From Chlorobiota bacterium (lineage in GTDB: Bacteria; Bacteroidota; Bacteroidia; Flavobacteriales; Flavobacteriaceae), in assembly GCA_013153655.1 (NCBI GenBank), contig JAADEB010000152.1, forward strand, positions 1 through 7,542: DNA of 7,542 nt, written 5' to 3'. Made by a program: the position numbers and the translations under genes. The notes beneath the pieces are model-generated. The model had not been told where the DNA came from. It saw nothing but the letters and a program-made list of their open reading frames with translations, and did not search any database. Below are positions 5,980 to 7,542 of the stretch, piece after piece (within the stretch, counting starts at the first letter, position 1; each line of letters begins with the position of its first letter).

Positions 5980-5987
5980 CAAAATTA
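5980..5987 (-). promoter_or_regulatory. -7 promoter element for the two small membrane protein genes
   Basis: Minus-strand TAATTTTG is a perfect TAnnTTTG match, 46 bases before the ATG at 5933. The predicted start is near 5973, with a leader of about 40 bases. There is no -33 TTG at 17-23 bases; the nearest CAA on the plus strand (6024-6026) is too far away. It lies in the 167-bp divergent region (5934-6100) shared with folP. Confidence 0.4.
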
Positions 5988-6055
5988 ATCATTTTTTAGT
6001 TAAATAACCCATGTATTTTCCGGCAAACGCCACAAGAGTATTCTGTAATTCGCCA

Positions 6056-6083
6056 TTGGCATAAAATATGTAAATTAGCTTTA
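6056..6083 (+). promoter_or_regulatory. Probable folP promoter (-33 TTG and -7 TAGCTTTA)
   Basis: TTG at 6056-6058 and TAGCTTTA at 6076-6083 are 17 bases apart, within the range reported for flavobacterial promoters (TTG-N17-23-TAnnTTTG). The -7 element differs from consensus only at its last base. It ends 17 bases before the folP ATG at 6101, giving a short leader. AAAGGA (6093-6098) precedes the ATG but is only 2 bases from it, closer than a normal Shine-Dalgarno site. Confidence 0.45.
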
Positions 6084-6100
6084 TATTAATTCAAAGGAAT

Positions 6101-6937
6101 ATGAGCGATTACGCGATTAATTGCCGGGGACGCTTGCTGCGAATGGAGACTCCCTTGGTCATGGGTATCTTGAACGTAACACCGGATTCTTTCTATGAAG
6201 GAAGCCGTGTGAACCGGGAAGATGCGCTCCTTCGGCGTGCGGAACAAATGCTCCGTGAAGGAGCCGCCATTTTGGACATTGGAGGTTATTCTTCCCGGCC
6301 CGGGGCCGAGCATGTGGACGCACAAACGGAACTGGCCCGGGTAGTGCCGGCCATTGAAAGTTTGCATCGTCATTTTCCCGAAGCATTCCTGTCGGTGGAT
6401 ACCTTTCGCGCCTCGGTGGCCAAGGCGGCGGTGGAAGCCGGGGCCTGCATGATCAATGATATTTCCGGCGGCAACCTGGACGAAAGCATGTTTCCCACCG
6501 TAGCCACCTTGCAAGTGCCTTATGTGTTGATGCATATGAAAGGAACGCCCCAAACCATGCAACTTAACCCCGAATACGATGATGTCATCATGGAAATCAA
6601 CCGGTTTTTCGCCCGGCGTATCGAGGAATTGCATGCCTTAGAGGTAAACGATATTTTGGTGGACCCCGGTTTCGGCTTCGGCAAAACCCTGGACGACAAT
6701 TACCGCATATTGAAACACCTCGACACCTTCGGCCGCCACGGGAAACCCGTTCTCATAGGTATTTCCCGGAAATCCATGTTGTACAAATACCTGGACGGCC
6801 GGCCGGAAGACATGCTCAATGCCACTACGGCCGTACATATGTTGGCTTTGCAAAACGGTGCTTCCGTTCTGCGGGTGCATGACGTCAAGGAAGCCGTGGA
6901 AGCGGTACGTTTGTTTGTGAAATACACGGCCGTCTGA
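6101..6937 (+). CDS. folP: Dihydropteroate synthase
   Basis: Joins 6-hydroxymethyl-7,8-dihydropterin diphosphate to 4-aminobenzoate to form dihydropteroate, a cytoplasmic step of folate synthesis and the target of sulfonamides. The 278-residue TIM barrel is complete. Motifs in order: MGILNVTPDSFYEG (21-34, pterin and phosphate loop, N25), DIGGYSSRPGAE (59-70, loop 2 with R66-P67), SVDTFRASVAKAA (98-110), INDISGG (118-124), VLMHMKG (142-148), VDPGFGFGKT (187-196), LIGISRKS (218-225, with K224), and LRVHDV (257-262, with R258 and H260). The start fits the family, whose proteins open with an xINCRGxL-like strand just before the MGILN motif. F31 and P67, at positions where resistance changes are known, are of the usual sensitive type. 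The DUF4126 gene follows after 28 bp, probably in the same transcript. No other folate gene is in view. Confidence 0.97.
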   Translation: MSDYAINCRGRLLRMETPLVMGILNVTPDSFYEGSRVNREDALLRRAEQMLREGAAILDIGGYSSRPGAEHVDAQTELARVVPAIESLHRHFPEAFLSVDTFRASVAKAAVEAGACMINDISGGNLDESMFPTVATLQVPYVLMHMKGTPQTMQLNPEYDDVIMEINRFFARRIEELHALEVNDILVDPGFGFGKTLDDNYRILKHLDTFGRHGKPVLIGISRKSMLYKYLDGRPEDMLNATTAVHMLALQNGASVLRVHDVKEAVEAVRLFVKYTAV

Positions 6938-6965
6938 AAAAACAAAACCTAAAATCCAAAAACAT

Positions 6966-7532
6966 ATGAGCACACCGGAATGGATTGTAGGTATTTTGGC
7001 CGGGATAGGTCTGGCGGCGGCCAGCGGGTTTCGGGTTTTCCTGCCTATGTTTGTGCTGAGCTTGGCGGCGAGGATGCATTGGATCGAATTGAACGAACAT
7101 TTGTCGTGGCTAGGTAGCGGAACGGCCTCGGTCATTTTGGGAGTGGCCATGGTGGTCGAAATTTTAGCCTATCTGATTCCCTGGGTGGATCACATGTTGG
7201 ATGTCATAGCCATTCCCCTTGCCGGAATAGCGGGAACGCTGGCGGTTGCCGCCTTGCTCAAAGACACGGACCCCGCTCTCACCTGGACCTTGGCTTTAAT
7301 AGCCGGCGGCGGAACCGCCACGGCCGTTCAGGCCGGCACCACCGCCACTCGGGCCACTTCCACCGCCACCACCGGCGGCTTGGCCAATCCTTTGGTAAGC
7401 TCCACGGAATCATTTATGTCATTGGTGGTTTCGTTGTTGGCCGTAGTGGCCCCGGTTATCGGATTTTTGCTGGTACTGTTGCTTTTTTACCTTATCTACC
7501 GCCTTTTCCGCCGCAAAAAAAGTCCTTCATAA
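6966..7532 (+). CDS. DUF4126-family membrane protein
   Basis: A 188-residue inner-membrane protein recognised as DUF4126, a family of unknown function. Hydrophobic segments lie at about 6-34 (with the conserved AAASGFRVFLPMF), 53-71, 78-98, 105-121 and 150-178, followed by a basic cytoplasmic end RLFRRKKSPS. Between the fourth and fifth segments is a Gly/Thr/Ala-rich stretch (114-138, with TAVQAGTTATRATST), which is typical of the family and not an acquired repeat. IPWVDHMLDVIAIP (71-84) carries the acidic residues D75 and D79 near a membrane boundary. The ATG at 6966 follows folP by 28 bp of A-rich DNA, normal for co-translation in Bacteroidota, which often lack strong ribosome sites. No functional link to folate synthesis is evident. 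The stop lies 10 bases before the window end. Confidence 0.88.
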   Translation: MSTPEWIVGILAGIGLAAASGFRVFLPMFVLSLAARMHWIELNEHLSWLGSGTASVILGVAMVVEILAYLIPWVDHMLDVIAIPLAGIAGTLAVAALLKDTDPALTWTLALIAGGGTATAVQAGTTATRATSTATTGGLANPLVSSTESFMSLVVSLLAVVAPVIGFLLVLLLFYLIYRLFRRKKSPS

Positions 7533-7542
7533 ACCGGAATTT

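Noticed and set aside
5695..5988. A 97-codon plus-strand frame opposite the small membrane protein genes
   Set aside because: The product is Lys/His/Asn-rich with no recognisable fold and lies antisense to two coherent membrane protein frames.
7300..7385. GC-rich, Thr/Ala/Gly-biased tract resembling a repeat
   Set aside because: The GTTATRATSTATTGG-like segment is a normal conserved part of DUF4126 proteins, and no exact DNA repeat unit is present.

Overview
The window looks like a chromosomal core region of a member of the Bacteroidota. The signs are: a protein of the DUF5606 type, known to me only from that phylum; a CdaA-type diadenylate cyclase and a folP of the Bacteroidota sort; weak or absent Shine-Dalgarno sequences with A-rich leaders; and several copies of the phylum's TAnnTTTG -7 promoter element (two perfect TATCTTTG, one perfect TAATTTTG, one near match). 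The order or family cannot be fixed from this sequence. There is no rRNA, tRNA, CRISPR array, insertion sequence or phage gene.

Layout from left to right: (1) the last 141 codons of lepA (+), cut by the window edge. (2) A leftward four-gene block transcribed from about 3036 down to 444: a lipoprotein of unknown function, the c-di-AMP synthase cdaA (start and stop codons overlap as ATGA), an ECF sigma factor, and an SSAT-like GNAT acetyltransferase. It converges on lepA. (3) A rightward DUF5606 gene, divergent from the lipoprotein across a 34-bp gap that carries two facing -7 elements. (4) A 346-bp AT-rich stretch without a gene. (5) A rightward HerA-like P-loop ATPase (DUF853/YjgR type). (6) A leftward pair of small membrane proteins of 57 and 137 residues, again coupled through ATGA; the 57-residue gene overlaps other frames and is easily missed. 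(7) A 167-bp divergent promoter region. (8) folP (dihydropteroate synthase) and a DUF4126 membrane protein, rightward and probably one operon.

The most interesting part is the leftward block. It places c-di-AMP synthesis in one apparent transcript with a translationally coupled lipoprotein, an ECF sigma factor that has no anti-sigma gene beside it, and an acetyltransferase. The cyclase also has leucine in place of the last arginine of its usual RHR motif. My working idea is that the lipoprotein is an extracytoplasmic partner of CdaA, in the position that CdaR (YbbR) holds in Firmicutes; this is inference. folP and cdaA, which I recall as neighbours in many Bacteroidota, are both present here but split and divergent, which suggests a local rearrangement.
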